Source: an uncultured Clostridia bacterium (GTDB lineage Bacteria; Bacillota; Clostridia; Oscillospirales; Ruminococcaceae). From it: 64,000 nt of DNA. Both the position numbers and the translations under genes were made by a program. The stretch lies in contig CANQCL010000007.1 in assembly GCA_947589215.1 (NCBI GenBank), forward strand, positions 1-64,000. The letters are read 5' to 3'. The notes beneath the pieces are model-generated. The model was not told the origin of the DNA. It ran no database searches and saw only the letters and a list, made by a program, of their open reading frames with translations. Positions 33,801-42,995 of the stretch are shown here, one piece after another; the stretch's first letter is position 1, and the number at the start of each line of letters is the position of its first letter.

Positions 33801-34873
33801 ACACCTTAAAGCTTATCGAGAGCGGAAAGATTCACTATGTTATATCTACATCATCAAAGGGAAGAAATCCGGAGCGTGACAGCGTTAAGATAAGAAGAAA
33901 AACGGTTGACAGAAACATTCCTTGTTTGACGTCTATCGACACGGCGAATGCTATTGCTTCAAGCCTAAAGAGCAAGTATTCAGAGTTATCTACCGAGCTT
34001 GTAGACATAAATGATATGAGAAAAGAAAAACAGAAGCTGGAATTTTCCAAGATGCACGGCTGCGGAAACGATTATATATATTTCAACTGCTTTGACCAGC
34101 GCCTTGACAATCCTGAGGGACTGAGCATACGTCTGTCAGACAGACATTTCGGAATCGGCGGCGACGGAGTTATACTTATAAGGCGCTCAAAGGTCGCTGA
34201 CGCTAAGATGAGAATGTTCAATCTTGACGGCTCTGAGGGCAAGATGTGCGGAAACGGAATACGCTGTGTTGCAAAATTTATGAGGGATAACGGTCTTGTC
34301 GACAAGGATGAGATGGATATTGAAACTCTTAGTGGAATAATACACGTTGAGCTTCAAAGGCACTACGGCGAAGTAGTTGGCGCAAAGGTTACAATGGGTA
34401 AGGCTGAGCTTGACCCTAAGAAGATACCAGTTGCATTAAGCGGCGACAGCATTATCGACAGAGCGGTAAATATCGGCGGAGAGGATTATAATATCACCTG
34501 CGTTTCAACGGGAAATCCTCATTGTGTGACATTTATAAATAATGTAGATACCTTCCCGTTGGAGGAGGTAGGACCTAAGTTTGAGAGAAATGAGCTTTTC
34601 CCTGAGAGAGTGAACGCTGAGTTTATACAGGTCATTGACAAGAAAACTCTCAAGATGAGGGTATGGGAGAGAGGCTCAGGTGAAACTTGGGCTTGCGGAA
34701 CAGGAGCCTGTGCGGCTGCTGTAGCAGCTATTCTCAACGGATATTGCGAAAGAAATACCGATATAACAGTTAAACTGCGCGGCGGAGATTTAGTTATCAG
34801 ATACACAGACGACGGAACTGTTTATATGACGGGTGAGGCTGTAACGGTATGTACGGGAACGGTTATCATATAA
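30821..34873 (+). CDS. carB-dapF: Carbamoyl-phosphate synthase large subunit fused to diaminopimelate epimerase
   Basis: One 1350-residue frame. Residues about 1-1070 are a complete CarB: two ATP-grasp halves ([42 protein letters not shown]) and the C-terminal allosteric MGS-like domain ([18 protein letters not shown]). From about 1073 ([18 protein letters not shown]) to the end is a complete DapF with both catalytic cysteines, in MCGNGIRC and [12 protein letters not shown]. The first makes carbamoyl phosphate; the second interconverts LL- and meso-diaminopimelate. There is no stop, and no clear ribosome site at the joint (about 34030), so they are made as one chain unless cut. The dapL gene follows after 27 bases. 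Confidence 0.93.
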   Translation: [1350 protein letters not shown]

Positions 34874-34900
34874 AATTTACTGGAAAGGGAAATAGTTAAA

Positions 34901-36103
34901 ATGGCTTTAATGAATGACAACTTTAACAACCTTGTTGCGAACTATCTGTTTGCAGAGATTGCAAAAAGGGTTAATGAATACACAAAGGAACACCCCGAGT
35001 CAGATGTTATAAGGCTTGGTATAGGCGACGTTACTTTGCCTTTAGCTCCTGCCGTAATTGAGGCAATGAACAAGGGCGTTGATGAACTTGCAAACAAGGA
35101 GACCTTTAAGGGCTATCCTGACTATGACGGGTATGAGTTTTTGAGAAAGGCTATTGCAGATTATTATAAGACGAAAAACAATGTAGATATTTCTCCGAAT
35201 GAGGTGTTTGTTTCTGACGGTGCAAAATCAGACTGCGGAAATATTGTAGACATTTTCAGTGAAGATAATACGGTTCTGGTAACAGACCCTGTATATCCTG
35301 TATATGTTGATACAAACATCATAAGCGGAAGAAAAATACTGTATGCAGATTCGACCGAAGAAAACGGCTTTGCCGCAATGCCTGACAAGAACGTAAAGGC
35401 AGATTTGATATACCTGTGTTCGCCTAACAATCCTACCGGCTCGGCTTATACAAAAGAACAGCTTGGCGAATGGATCGAATACGCAAAGAGCCAAAATGCA
35501 ATTATTTTATATGATGCTGCATATGAGGCATTTATTACAGAGGACAATATTCCATGCAGTATTTATGAGGTCGATGGCGCGAAAGAGTGCGCTATTGAGT
35601 TTTGTTCTCTTTCAAAGACAGCAGGATTTACAGGAACCAGATGCGGATACACTATCATTCCTAAAGAACTGAAAATGAAGAATAAGTCTGGCGAGGACGT
35701 ATCGGTTTACGATACGTGGTACAGACGTCAGGCAACAAAGTTTAACGGGGTTTCATATCCTGTTCAGTGCGGAGCAGCCGCTGTATTCTCAGAAGAAGGA
35801 CAAAAGCAGATAAAAGAGAATATAAGCTACTATCAGGAGAATGCAAAAATTATTGCAAACGCACTTGACGAACTTGGAATTTACTACACAGGCGGTAAGA
35901 ACTCGCCTTATATCTGGCTGAAATGCCCTAATAATATGGGAAGCTGGGAGTTCTTTGATAAGCTTTTGAATGAGGCAAATGTAGTCGGAACGCCCGGAGC
36001 AGGCTTTGGAAAGAACGGTGAGGGCTATTTTAGACTTACGGCTTTCGGTGACAGGGAAAAGACAAAAGAAGCGGTTGAAAGAATCAAAAGGCTAAAGTTT
36101 TAA
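34901..36103 (+). CDS. dapL: LL-diaminopimelate aminotransferase
   Basis: 400 residues, a class I/II PLP aminotransferase close to DapL: VIRLGIGDVTLPLAPAVIEAM, KGYPDYDGYEFLRKAIADYY, LCSPNNPTGS, and the PLP lysine in CSLSKTAGFTGTRCGYT. DapL converts tetrahydrodipicolinate directly to LL-diaminopimelate, bypassing the succinylase/acetylase steps. Its product is the substrate of the DapF domain encoded just upstream, and its substrate comes from the asd-dapA-dapB operon at 50-53 kb. AAAGGG precedes the ATG; a bidirectional terminator follows. Confidence 0.93.
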   Translation: MALMNDNFNNLVANYLFAEIAKRVNEYTKEHPESDVIRLGIGDVTLPLAPAVIEAMNKGVDELANKETFKGYPDYDGYEFLRKAIADYYKTKNNVDISPNEVFVSDGAKSDCGNIVDIFSEDNTVLVTDPVYPVYVDTNIISGRKILYADSTEENGFAAMPDKNVKADLIYLCSPNNPTGSAYTKEQLGEWIEYAKSQNAIILYDAAYEAFITEDNIPCSIYEVDGAKECAIEFCSLSKTAGFTGTRCGYTIIPKELKMKNKSGEDVSVYDTWYRRQATKFNGVSYPVQCGAAAVFSEEGQKQIKENISYYQENAKIIANALDELGIYYTGGKNSPYIWLKCPNNMGSWEFFDKLLNEANVVGTPGAGFGKNGEGYFRLTAFGDREKTKEAVERIKRLKF

Positions 36104-36116
36104 TAATAAAATTATA

Positions 36117-36157
36117 AAACCTCTCATAGAAGAATAATCTTCATAGAGAGGTTTTCT
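36117..36157. terminator. Bidirectional terminator, dapL and the cohesin-like gene
   Basis: AAAACCTCTC (36117-36126) pairs with GAGAGGTTTT (36146-36155), with an inner AGAAG/TCTTC stem; T runs on both strands between convergent genes. Confidence 0.75.
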
Positions 36158-36170
36158 ATTGTACCAATAC

Positions 36171-36875
36171 TTATTTTTTATTTCTGGCTTTAAAATTCAA
36201 AAACAACACGCTTAAACCAACTACTATCATTATTCCGCCGATTATCAATAAAACAGTTCCTGCAATATCGTTTTCACCTTCAACGGAGTTTGATATTGCT
36301 TCATCAGCTTCGCTGCCGGTGTTTTCAGATTCAGTTTCTTTGTCGATTTCTGATTTGGTTTTATCCTCGTTTGTATCGCTATTAGGATTAGAGCTTTCGT
36401 CTGTGTTTTCCTCAATTCCGTCTGGGATTGAAATTTCGCAGGATTCAACAAGTCGGCTAAGCTCGTTGCCGTCATTATCCTTGAGTGACGCAAACTCAAT
36501 GGTAACTCCTGCAAGCTTTTCATCTGAGTTTTTAATATCAAACATCAGAGAGCATATTTTTCCGCCTGCACTTAAATCGTTATCAGTCTTGCTGAACTTG
36601 ACATTCATTCGCCCTTCATCGGCAAACTCCTCTGTTGAAAAGCCGTCGATTGCAAAGTCGTAACCGCTGAGGCTTATAATTGAGGAATTGTAGAGTATGT
36701 TGAACTCACTCTCTGAAATTCCAGGATTACGGTCGCATACTAAAACAACTTCAGCTGTGTTGTTTTCAGGTTTCTCGGCTGAAAGTGTAAATCTTATCTC
36801 GTCTTCTGCAAAAGCGAAAATCGAAGATAATAAGCTAAGAGTTATGCAGGTTATGATTACAAAAAATTTTTTCAT
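36171..36875 (-). CDS. Membrane-anchored surface protein with cohesin-like domain
   Basis: 234 residues: a signal peptide (about 1-23, ending FAFAED), a beta-sandwich domain (about 24-150) with features of the cohesin/CBM-like fold (AEVVLVCDRNPGISESEFNILYN, ISLSGYDF, GGKICSLMFDIKN, VTIEFASLKDNDGNE), an acidic Ser/Asn/Glu linker (about 152-200) and a C-terminal membrane helix followed by a basic tail. It therefore displays the domain outside the cell on a flexible stalk. Cohesins bind dockerins in cellulosomes, which Ruminococcus relatives possess, but no dockerin is in this window. AGGAGACC precedes the ATG. Confidence 0.65.
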   Translation of the reverse strand: MKKFFVIITCITLSLLSSIFAFAEDEIRFTLSAEKPENNTAEVVLVCDRNPGISESEFNILYNSSIISLSGYDFAIDGFSTEEFADEGRMNVKFSKTDNDLSAGGKICSLMFDIKNSDEKLAGVTIEFASLKDNDGNELSRLVESCEISIPDGIEENTDESSNPNSDTNEDKTKSEIDKETESENTGSEADEAISNSVEGENDIAGTVLLIIGGIMIVVGLSVLFLNFKARNKK

Positions 36876-37084
36876 ATTGGTCTCCTATTTCTTTTTAAAG
36901 AATTTCACTCATTTTAGTTTGTTTCGTTTGATTAAGTATATTAAATAGACGAGGGTTTGTCAACATTATTAATTGACACAAGAAGTCGAATAAAGTATAA
37001 TTGTAATGATATGAAAATAATATATATAGTAGTTTGTTATGTAAAACTTTTGATATATCCATACTTGCGAAGGGAATGATATTT

Positions 37085-37822
37085 GTGTCAGATTTGAATA
37101 AGAAAATGGTGTCATTCAGTAAGACGGCGTTTATGATTTTTTTGTGCCTGTTAAGCTTGTTGGTTTTACTTTTATATCTTTTCTTTGGCAGAGCAGCGAT
37201 GTCAGCCGACAATAAGCTTAGTGATATGATTAAGTATTCAAATCAATATCATGCAAGCTTTCTTAATAGGACAAATATGCTGTATTTATATGTAGATTCT
37301 TCTAATGTCGATTATTATTCAGAATATATGAAAGAAAACGTAGCAACCGGCGATATGAATAATGCAAAAAATATGCTTTCTGCAATAGGTCTTGAGGATA
37401 GTGAGAAGGAGATTTTAAATCAGATCGACAGCGCTTGGGAGAAGTATATTGCTCCTGCTGAGCAGAACGCTTTAAATAAGATGATTCAAGAGGCAAAGCA
37501 AAAACAGGCTAGAGAATTTATATCAAGCAACGAGTATACCTCGTGTGTAAAATATATAAGCGACTCGCAAAAAACTCTGAGAGACGCCGTTATAACAAGG
37601 TTGAGTAATGAAAAGAAAATCTATGAGCTTTGGGAGTCTATATTTCAGGTCATATTAATTTTCATAGTGATTGGTATAATAGCAGTGTCGTATGCCTGCC
37701 GAAATAGAATTAAAAGGCTTGGAATTATGGTCGAAAATGAGCGTGAAAGCCAAAAGGAAATTAAAATTAAGAACGACGTTTTAAAACGCCGAGAGATGAG
37801 AAATTCGAGAAAAAGACGTTAA
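37085..37822 (+). CDS. Two-helix membrane protein with sensor-like extracellular domain, no output domain
   Basis: About 245 residues from the GTG at 37085, which has GAAGGGA 9 bases upstream; an in-frame ATG at 37076 is adjacent to that site. A first membrane helix (about residues 10-33), a helical extracellular domain of about 140 residues resembling the four-helix-bundle sensors of chemoreceptors and kinases, a second helix (about 190-212), then a short highly basic cytoplasmic tail. There is no HAMP, kinase or MCP signalling domain. It may be a truncated receptor or a small modulator. I do not recognise a specific family. Confidence 0.5.
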   Translation: MSDLNKKMVSFSKTAFMIFLCLLSLLVLLLYLFFGRAAMSADNKLSDMIKYSNQYHASFLNRTNMLYLYVDSSNVDYYSEYMKENVATGDMNNAKNMLSAIGLEDSEKEILNQIDSAWEKYIAPAEQNALNKMIQEAKQKQAREFISSNEYTSCVKYISDSQKTLRDAVITRLSNEKKIYELWESIFQVILIFIVIGIIAVSYACRNRIKRLGIMVENERESQKEIKIKNDVLKRREMRNSRKRR

Positions 37823-37828
37823 AAAAAT

Positions 37829-37870
37829 AACACCTTATGGAAGAAAAGATCTTTCATAAGGTGTTTTAGT
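37829..37870. terminator. Bidirectional terminator between convergent genes
   Basis: AACACCTTATG (37829-37839) pairs with CATAAGGTGTT (37855-37865), A-rich before and T-rich after. Confidence 0.75.
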
Positions 37871-37884
37871 TTTGTTTAAATATC

Positions 37885-40800
37885 TTAGTCAGTAAAATAT
37901 TTTACTCCGCTTTCAAATATTTTCTGGTCTTTATTTCCCGGAACATTTTTACAAATATCTTCTCCGATTCTCTCTGAGTGTCCCATTTTGCCCAAGACTC
38001 TGCCGTCAGGAGAGGTGATACCCTCAATAGCAGACATTGAAGTATTAGGATTGCAGTGAATGTTCATTGTAGGACGGTTTGCAAAATCTACATACTGAGT
38101 TGCAATTTGTCCGTTAGCTGCAAGGCTTGCTATTTCCTCCTCGCTTGCGACAAACCTTCCCTCGCCGTGTGAAATGGCAACTGTGTGAATATCTCCTACG
38201 TTGCAATTTGCAAGCCAAGGGGATTTGTTTGATGCAATTCTCGTGTTCACCATCTTTGACTGGTGACGTGCAATAGTGTTGAATGTTAGAGTAGGGGAGT
38301 CGTCACGCATATCAACAATCTCACCGTAAGGCACAAGACCCAGCTTTACAAGCGCTTGGAAACCGTTGCAGATACCAAGCATAAGTCCGTCTCTGTATTT
38401 CAAAAGCTCGTGGACTACCTGAGTAAGACGTGGATTTCTGAAGAATGATGTTATAAACTTACCGCTTCCGTCAGGCTCGTCTCCTCCGCTGAATCCGCCA
38501 GGCAGCATAATGATCTGAGATTGCCTTATTAGCTTTTCTATTTCGTTGACCGATTCAGAAATAGCTTCGGCAGAGTAGTTTTTAATAACAAATACCTCTG
38601 GAATTGCACCTGCTCTTTCAAATACTCTTGCGGTATCATATTCACAGTTTGTGCCCGGAAAAACAGGAATTAAAACTCTCGGTTTAGCAATAGGTGCAAT
38701 AGGCTTTATTTTTTTCTCTGATTTATAGGAATATTTGTCTACAACGCCGTGATCATTATCGATTTTAGCAGGGAATACAGGTTCAAGCTTGTTTTCCCAA
38801 AGCTCTTGAAGTCTATCTAAATCAAGCTCATAATCTGGTGTATAGATTTTATATTCGTCTATTGTTTCTCCGATAACTCTCTCTTCTGTTTCAACATTAC
38901 TCTTTAACTCAACTACAAAAGCTCCGTAGCACGGTGTGAACAGTTCTTTTGGTGAAACATCACCTGTGAACCTGAATCCAATCTTGTTACCGAAGCTCAT
39001 TTTAGCAATTGCTTCTGAAATACCGCCGAATGTTATTGCCCAACAAGCATTAACCAGTCCGTCTTTGATAAGCTTTTCTACCCTCTCAAAAACGCTTTTT
39101 ACGCTTTCAAAATCAATAATTCCGTTACTGTCATATTCAGGTGCAAGATAAATGACTTTTGAGCCTGTCTCTTTAAACTCCTGAGATGTGATATCATAAG
39201 AATCTGCGGTTGACACTGCAAATGATACCAGCGTCGGAGGAACATCGATTTTTTCAAATGTACCGCTCATTGAGTCCTTGCCGCCAATAGAAGCACATTC
39301 CAATTCTATCTGGGCTTTGTATGCACCGAGAAGTGCGGCAAGAGGCTTGCCCCAGCGTTTAGGATCGTTCTGGGTTCTTTCAAAATACTCCTGGAACGTG
39401 AGCCAGCATTTTTTGCTGTTTCCTCCTGTTGCAACAACCTTTGCTATAGATTCAACAACTGCGGCAATTGCACCGTGATAAGGGCTTTTTTCAGATAGGA
39501 ACGGATCGTATCCCCAGCCCATTATCGAGGCTGTAGTTGTCTCTCCGTGAAGAACAGGTATTTTAGCTGCCATTGCCTGAGTAGGGGTGTTTTGATACTT
39601 TCCTCCGTAAGGCATAAGTATAGTACCTGCGCCGATAGTAGAGTCAAACCTCTCAACAAGCCCTTTTTGAGAGCATATATTGAGATTTGAAATCATAGCC
39701 TCCCACTTTTCAGGACTGTTATCGATGTTTCCTCCTGTTGCCATATAAGGGTCTGTAATTGTAACCTTAGTGTGCTTTTCAGCACCGTTTGAATTTAAGA
39801 AATCTCTTGACAGATTAACGATCTCGTTGCCCTTCCAGTTCATTTTCAGACGTCTGTCATCAGTAACATGAGCAACAACTGTAGCCTCAAGATTTTCCTT
39901 TTCAGCTTCTGCTAAGAATTTGTCAACATCGTCTTTTGATATAACAACAGCCATTCTTTCCTGAGATTCCGATATAGCAAGCTCTGTTCCGTCAAGACCG
40001 TCGTATTTTTTTGTTACGGCGTCGAGGTTTATCTCCAAACCGTCGGTAAGCTCGCCGATAGCTACCGAAACTCCGCCTGCGCCAAAGTCGTTGCATCTCT
40101 TGATCATTTTTGTAACTTCAGGTTTTCTGAAAAGCCTTTGAAGCTTTCTCTCCTCAGGAGCGTTACCCTTCTGAACTTCTGCTCCGCAGGTTTCAAGAGA
40201 ATCCATAGTGTGTGATTTTGAAGATCCTGTTGCACCTCCGCAGCCGTCACGTCCTGTTTTACCTCCGAGCAAAATGACAATATCGTTAGGCTCAGGGCGT
40301 TCACGGCGTACGTTTTCAGCCGGAGCAGCGCCGATAACTGCACCTATTTCCATTCTTTTAGCAACATATCCGGGATGGTAAATTTCGCTGACGTGACCCG
40401 TTGCAAGACCAATTTGGTTTCCGTAAGACGAGTATCCGTTAGCCGCACCTACAGTGATTTTTCTCTGAGGTAGCTTTCCTGTTACCGTGTCCTCAAAAGG
40501 TACAAGCGGGTTTGAAGCTCCTGTAACTCTCATTGCTTGGTATACATACGAGCGTCCTGACAGGGGATCTCTTATCGCTCCGCCAAGACAGGTAGCGGCG
40601 CCTCCGAATGGTTCTATCTCAGTAGGGTGGTTGTGTGTTTCATTTTTGAACATCAACAGCCAATCTTCGCTCTTGTTATCAACCTCTACTTTTATTTTTA
40701 CAGAGCAGGCGTTGATTTCTTCACTTTCGTCAAGATCGTTTAAAAGACCTTCACTTCGCAGTTTCTTAGCGCCGATAACTGCGAGGTCCATAAGCGTAAC

Positions 40801-41601
40801 AGGTTTATCGTCTCTGTTTCCGTAAAGCTTTTTTCTTGTTTTTAAATAGTCATTAAAGGTTTCTTCAATATAAGGCGCTTTTATATCAGTTTCATCTATA
40901 ATAGTAGAGAATGTCGTATGGCGGCAGTGATCAGACCAGTATGTGTCTATCATACGAATCTCAGTAATAGTCGGGTTTCTCTTTTCGGTGTTTTTAAAGT
41001 AGTCTTGACAGAATTTAATGTCGTCAAAATCCATAGCAAGACCTAAAGATGTCATAAGAGATTTAAGTTCAGTATCGCTTGAATAGATAAAGCCTTCAAG
41101 AGTAATTACCCTTTCAGGAATATCATATTTTATATCAAGTGTTTCAACCGGCTTTAAAGACGCCTCACGGCTTTCGACAGGGTTTATAAGATAATTTTTT
41201 ACATCATTTATATCTTTTTCTGAAATATCTCCCTGCAATATATATATTGTTGCAGATTTGACCGTTGGACGGTTACCTCCTGTAAGAAGGGAAATACATT
41301 GAGCGCAGGAGTCTGCTCTTTGGTCAAACTGTCCCGGAAGATACTCAACAGCTATAATGTTTTCATTGTTCATAAGCTTTGGAAATTCACTATAAGTAAC
41401 GTCAACAGCAGGCTCTGAGAACACAACAGGAACGCATTTTTTGAAATCGTCTTCCGAAAGTCCTTCTGCGTCGTAGCGGTTTACAATCCTTATACCTGTA
41501 AGCTCAGGAATTTTTAAAACCGATTTAATTCCGCTGAGAAGAGTTTCAGCCTGTGAAGCGTAGCTTGGCTTCTTTTCAACATAGATTCGATAAACTGGCA
41601 T
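37885..41601 (-). CDS. purL: Phosphoribosylformylglycinamidine synthase (single-chain FGAM synthase)
   Basis: 1238 residues from the ATG at 41599-41601 (AAGGAG 8 bases upstream). The protein joins the PurS-like N-terminus, two AIRS-type synthetase halves (TYWSDHCRHTTF, FKNETHNHPTEIEPFGGAATCLGG, GFGAGGVSVAIGEL-like segment) and a C-terminal PurQ-type glutaminase (PGGFSGGDEPDGSGKF, LGICNGFQALVKLG). It performs the fourth step of purine synthesis, FGAR to FGAM, using glutamine and ATP. It starts 2 bases after the mtaB stop, so the two are coupled. No purine riboswitch is visible upstream of mtaB. Confidence 0.93.
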   Translation of the reverse strand: MPVYRIYVEKKPSYASQAETLLSGIKSVLKIPELTGIRIVNRYDAEGLSEDDFKKCVPVVFSEPAVDVTYSEFPKLMNNENIIAVEYLPGQFDQRADSCAQCISLLTGGNRPTVKSATIYILQGDISEKDINDVKNYLINPVESREASLKPVETLDIKYDIPERVITLEGFIYSSDTELKSLMTSLGLAMDFDDIKFCQDYFKNTEKRNPTITEIRMIDTYWSDHCRHTTFSTIIDETDIKAPYIEETFNDYLKTRKKLYGNRDDKPVTLMDLAVIGAKKLRSEGLLNDLDESEEINACSVKIKVEVDNKSEDWLLMFKNETHNHPTEIEPFGGAATCLGGAIRDPLSGRSYVYQAMRVTGASNPLVPFEDTVTGKLPQRKITVGAANGYSSYGNQIGLATGHVSEIYHPGYVAKRMEIGAVIGAAPAENVRRERPEPNDIVILLGGKTGRDGCGGATGSSKSHTMDSLETCGAEVQKGNAPEERKLQRLFRKPEVTKMIKRCNDFGAGGVSVAIGELTDGLEINLDAVTKKYDGLDGTELAISESQERMAVVISKDDVDKFLAEAEKENLEATVVAHVTDDRRLKMNWKGNEIVNLSRDFLNSNGAEKHTKVTITDPYMATGGNIDNSPEKWEAMISNLNICSQKGLVERFDSTIGAGTILMPYGGKYQNTPTQAMAAKIPVLHGETTTASIMGWGYDPFLSEKSPYHGAIAAVVESIAKVVATGGNSKKCWLTFQEYFERTQNDPKRWGKPLAALLGAYKAQIELECASIGGKDSMSGTFEKIDVPPTLVSFAVSTADSYDITSQEFKETGSKVIYLAPEYDSNGIIDFESVKSVFERVEKLIKDGLVNACWAITFGGISEAIAKMSFGNKIGFRFTGDVSPKELFTPCYGAFVVELKSNVETEERVIGETIDEYKIYTPDYELDLDRLQELWENKLEPVFPAKIDNDHGVVDKYSYKSEKKIKPIAPIAKPRVLIPVFPGTNCEYDTARVFERAGAIPEVFVIKNYSAEAISESVNEIEKLIRQSQIIMLPGGFSGGDEPDGSGKFITSFFRNPRLTQVVHELLKYRDGLMLGICNGFQALVKLGLVPYGEIVDMRDDSPTLTFNTIARHQSKMVNTRIASNKSPWLANCNVGDIHTVAISHGEGRFVASEEEIASLAANGQIATQYVDFANRPTMNIHCNPNTSMSAIEGITSPDGRVLGKMGHSERIGEDICKNVPGNKDQKIFESGVKYFTD

Positions 41602-41603
41602 AA

Positions 41604-42995
41604 TCACATCTCCTTATATTTATTTTCAGATAAATTCTGCATTGTTAAATCATCAACAAGACTGCCGATACAATAATTCTTATCGACTTTTTCTATTCTA
41701 ACATATAATATTTGTTTTCGCAAACTGTTTTGAGGTATTTTAAGGTTTTTTCTCGGAATTTTTACAATTGTGAAATTCGGAGTGTGACCCTCAAAAAAGT
41801 CAGAGGACTTCTCTTTTTCAAACAAAACAGGGAAAACCTTTCCGACCTGAGCGTTCATAAACTCTGCTGATGACTTTAAACATACAGATTCCATAGCTTT
41901 AGCACGGCTTTCTTTTGTCTTACCGTCAATCTGATCATTACGTTTAGCAGCTGCCGTTCCCTCTCTCTTTGAATAGGGGAATATGTGAACCTTTGCAAAT
42001 TTCATTTTTTCAACAAAAGCAATAGATTGCGAAAAATCTTTATCGCTTTCACCCGGAAAACCGACCATAACATCAGTAGTTATAGCGCAGTCGGGGAAGG
42101 CTTTTCTAAGTTTTTTGCAAAGAGTTTCGTATTCAAAAGCCGTATACTTTCTGTTCATTTCTTTTAACGTTTTGTCGCAGCCGCTTTGAAGAGATAGGTG
42201 GAATTGGGGGCAAAGCTTATCAAGCCTTGACATTCTCTCTATATCCTCGTCTAAAATCATTTCAGGCTCAATTGAACCGAGCCGTACACGCTCTATACCT
42301 TCAGCCGAGCAAGCAGTCTCAACAGCGTCTATAAGCCTTATGCTTTTACCGTCGCTCAAATCCTTTCCGTAACAGCAAAGGTTAATGCCGACAAGTACGA
42401 CCTCTTTATGTCCTTTTTTTGAAAGTCCCTCTATCTCTTTTCTGATTTCATTTAGGCTTTTTGAACGTATATGTCCTCTTGCAAAGGGTATAACGCAGTA
42501 TGAACAGTACTGATCGCATCCGTCCTGAATTTTAACATTTGCTCTTGTTTTGTCTTCATAACCGCTGATGCTCATATTTTCAATTTTATCCGTCTTAGAG
42601 TGCTTCTTGATATCAACGATCTGCTGCCTTTTGCCGTTATCGTCAACATTATAAGCAGACAAATAATCTTCAAGCATTTGGGGGATACTCATTTTATTTG
42701 CAGAACCGCATATAATATCACAGAAATCAAAAGACTTTACCTCTTTTTCAAAAGCCTGAGGAAAACAGCCGGTTAGAATAAGTATACAATTTGCATTTTT
42801 CTTTCTTATCTTGTGAAGAACCTGTCTGCATTTCAAATTAGCCTGTCCTGTCACTGTGCAGGAATTTACTATTGCAATGTCAGCGTCGGATATTGATTTG
42901 GTGCTTACATTACCTAACCGTTCAAACTTTTCCTTCAAAGCTTCGGTTTCATAGTGGTTGACCTTACAGCCAAGCGTATAATAATATATTTTCAT
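41604..42995 (-). CDS. mtaB: tRNA (t6A37) methylthiotransferase MtaB
   Basis: 463 residues with the three domains of radical-SAM methylthiotransferases: an N-terminal UPF0004 domain starting YYYTLGCKVNHYETEAL, the radical-SAM motif CDQYCSYC (second 4Fe-4S cluster), and a C-terminal TRAM domain. The cysteines of the first cluster (GCKVN, SCTVT, GCFPQ) are visible. MtaB makes ms2t6A37 in tRNAs reading ANN codons. It is immediately upstream of purL in one leftward unit. Confidence 0.9.
   Translation of the reverse strand: MKIYYYTLGCKVNHYETEALKEKFERLGNVSTKSISDADIAIVNSCTVTGQANLKCRQVLHKIRKKNANCILILTGCFPQAFEKEVKSFDFCDIICGSANKMSIPQMLEDYLSAYNVDDNGKRQQIVDIKKHSKTDKIENMSISGYEDKTRANVKIQDGCDQYCSYCVIPFARGHIRSKSLNEIRKEIEGLSKKGHKEVVLVGINLCCYGKDLSDGKSIRLIDAVETACSAEGIERVRLGSIEPEMILDEDIERMSRLDKLCPQFHLSLQSGCDKTLKEMNRKYTAFEYETLCKKLRKAFPDCAITTDVMVGFPGESDKDFSQSIAFVEKMKFAKVHIFPYSKREGTAAAKRNDQIDGKTKESRAKAMESVCLKSSAEFMNAQVGKVFPVLFEKEKSSDFFEGHTPNFTIVKIPRKNLKIPQNSLRKQILYVRIEKVDKNYCIGSLVDDLTMQNLSENKYKEM

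Noticed and set aside
40104..40825. ORFs inside purL on both strands
   Set aside because: They overlap conserved catalytic purL sequence in other frames and lack ribosome sites.
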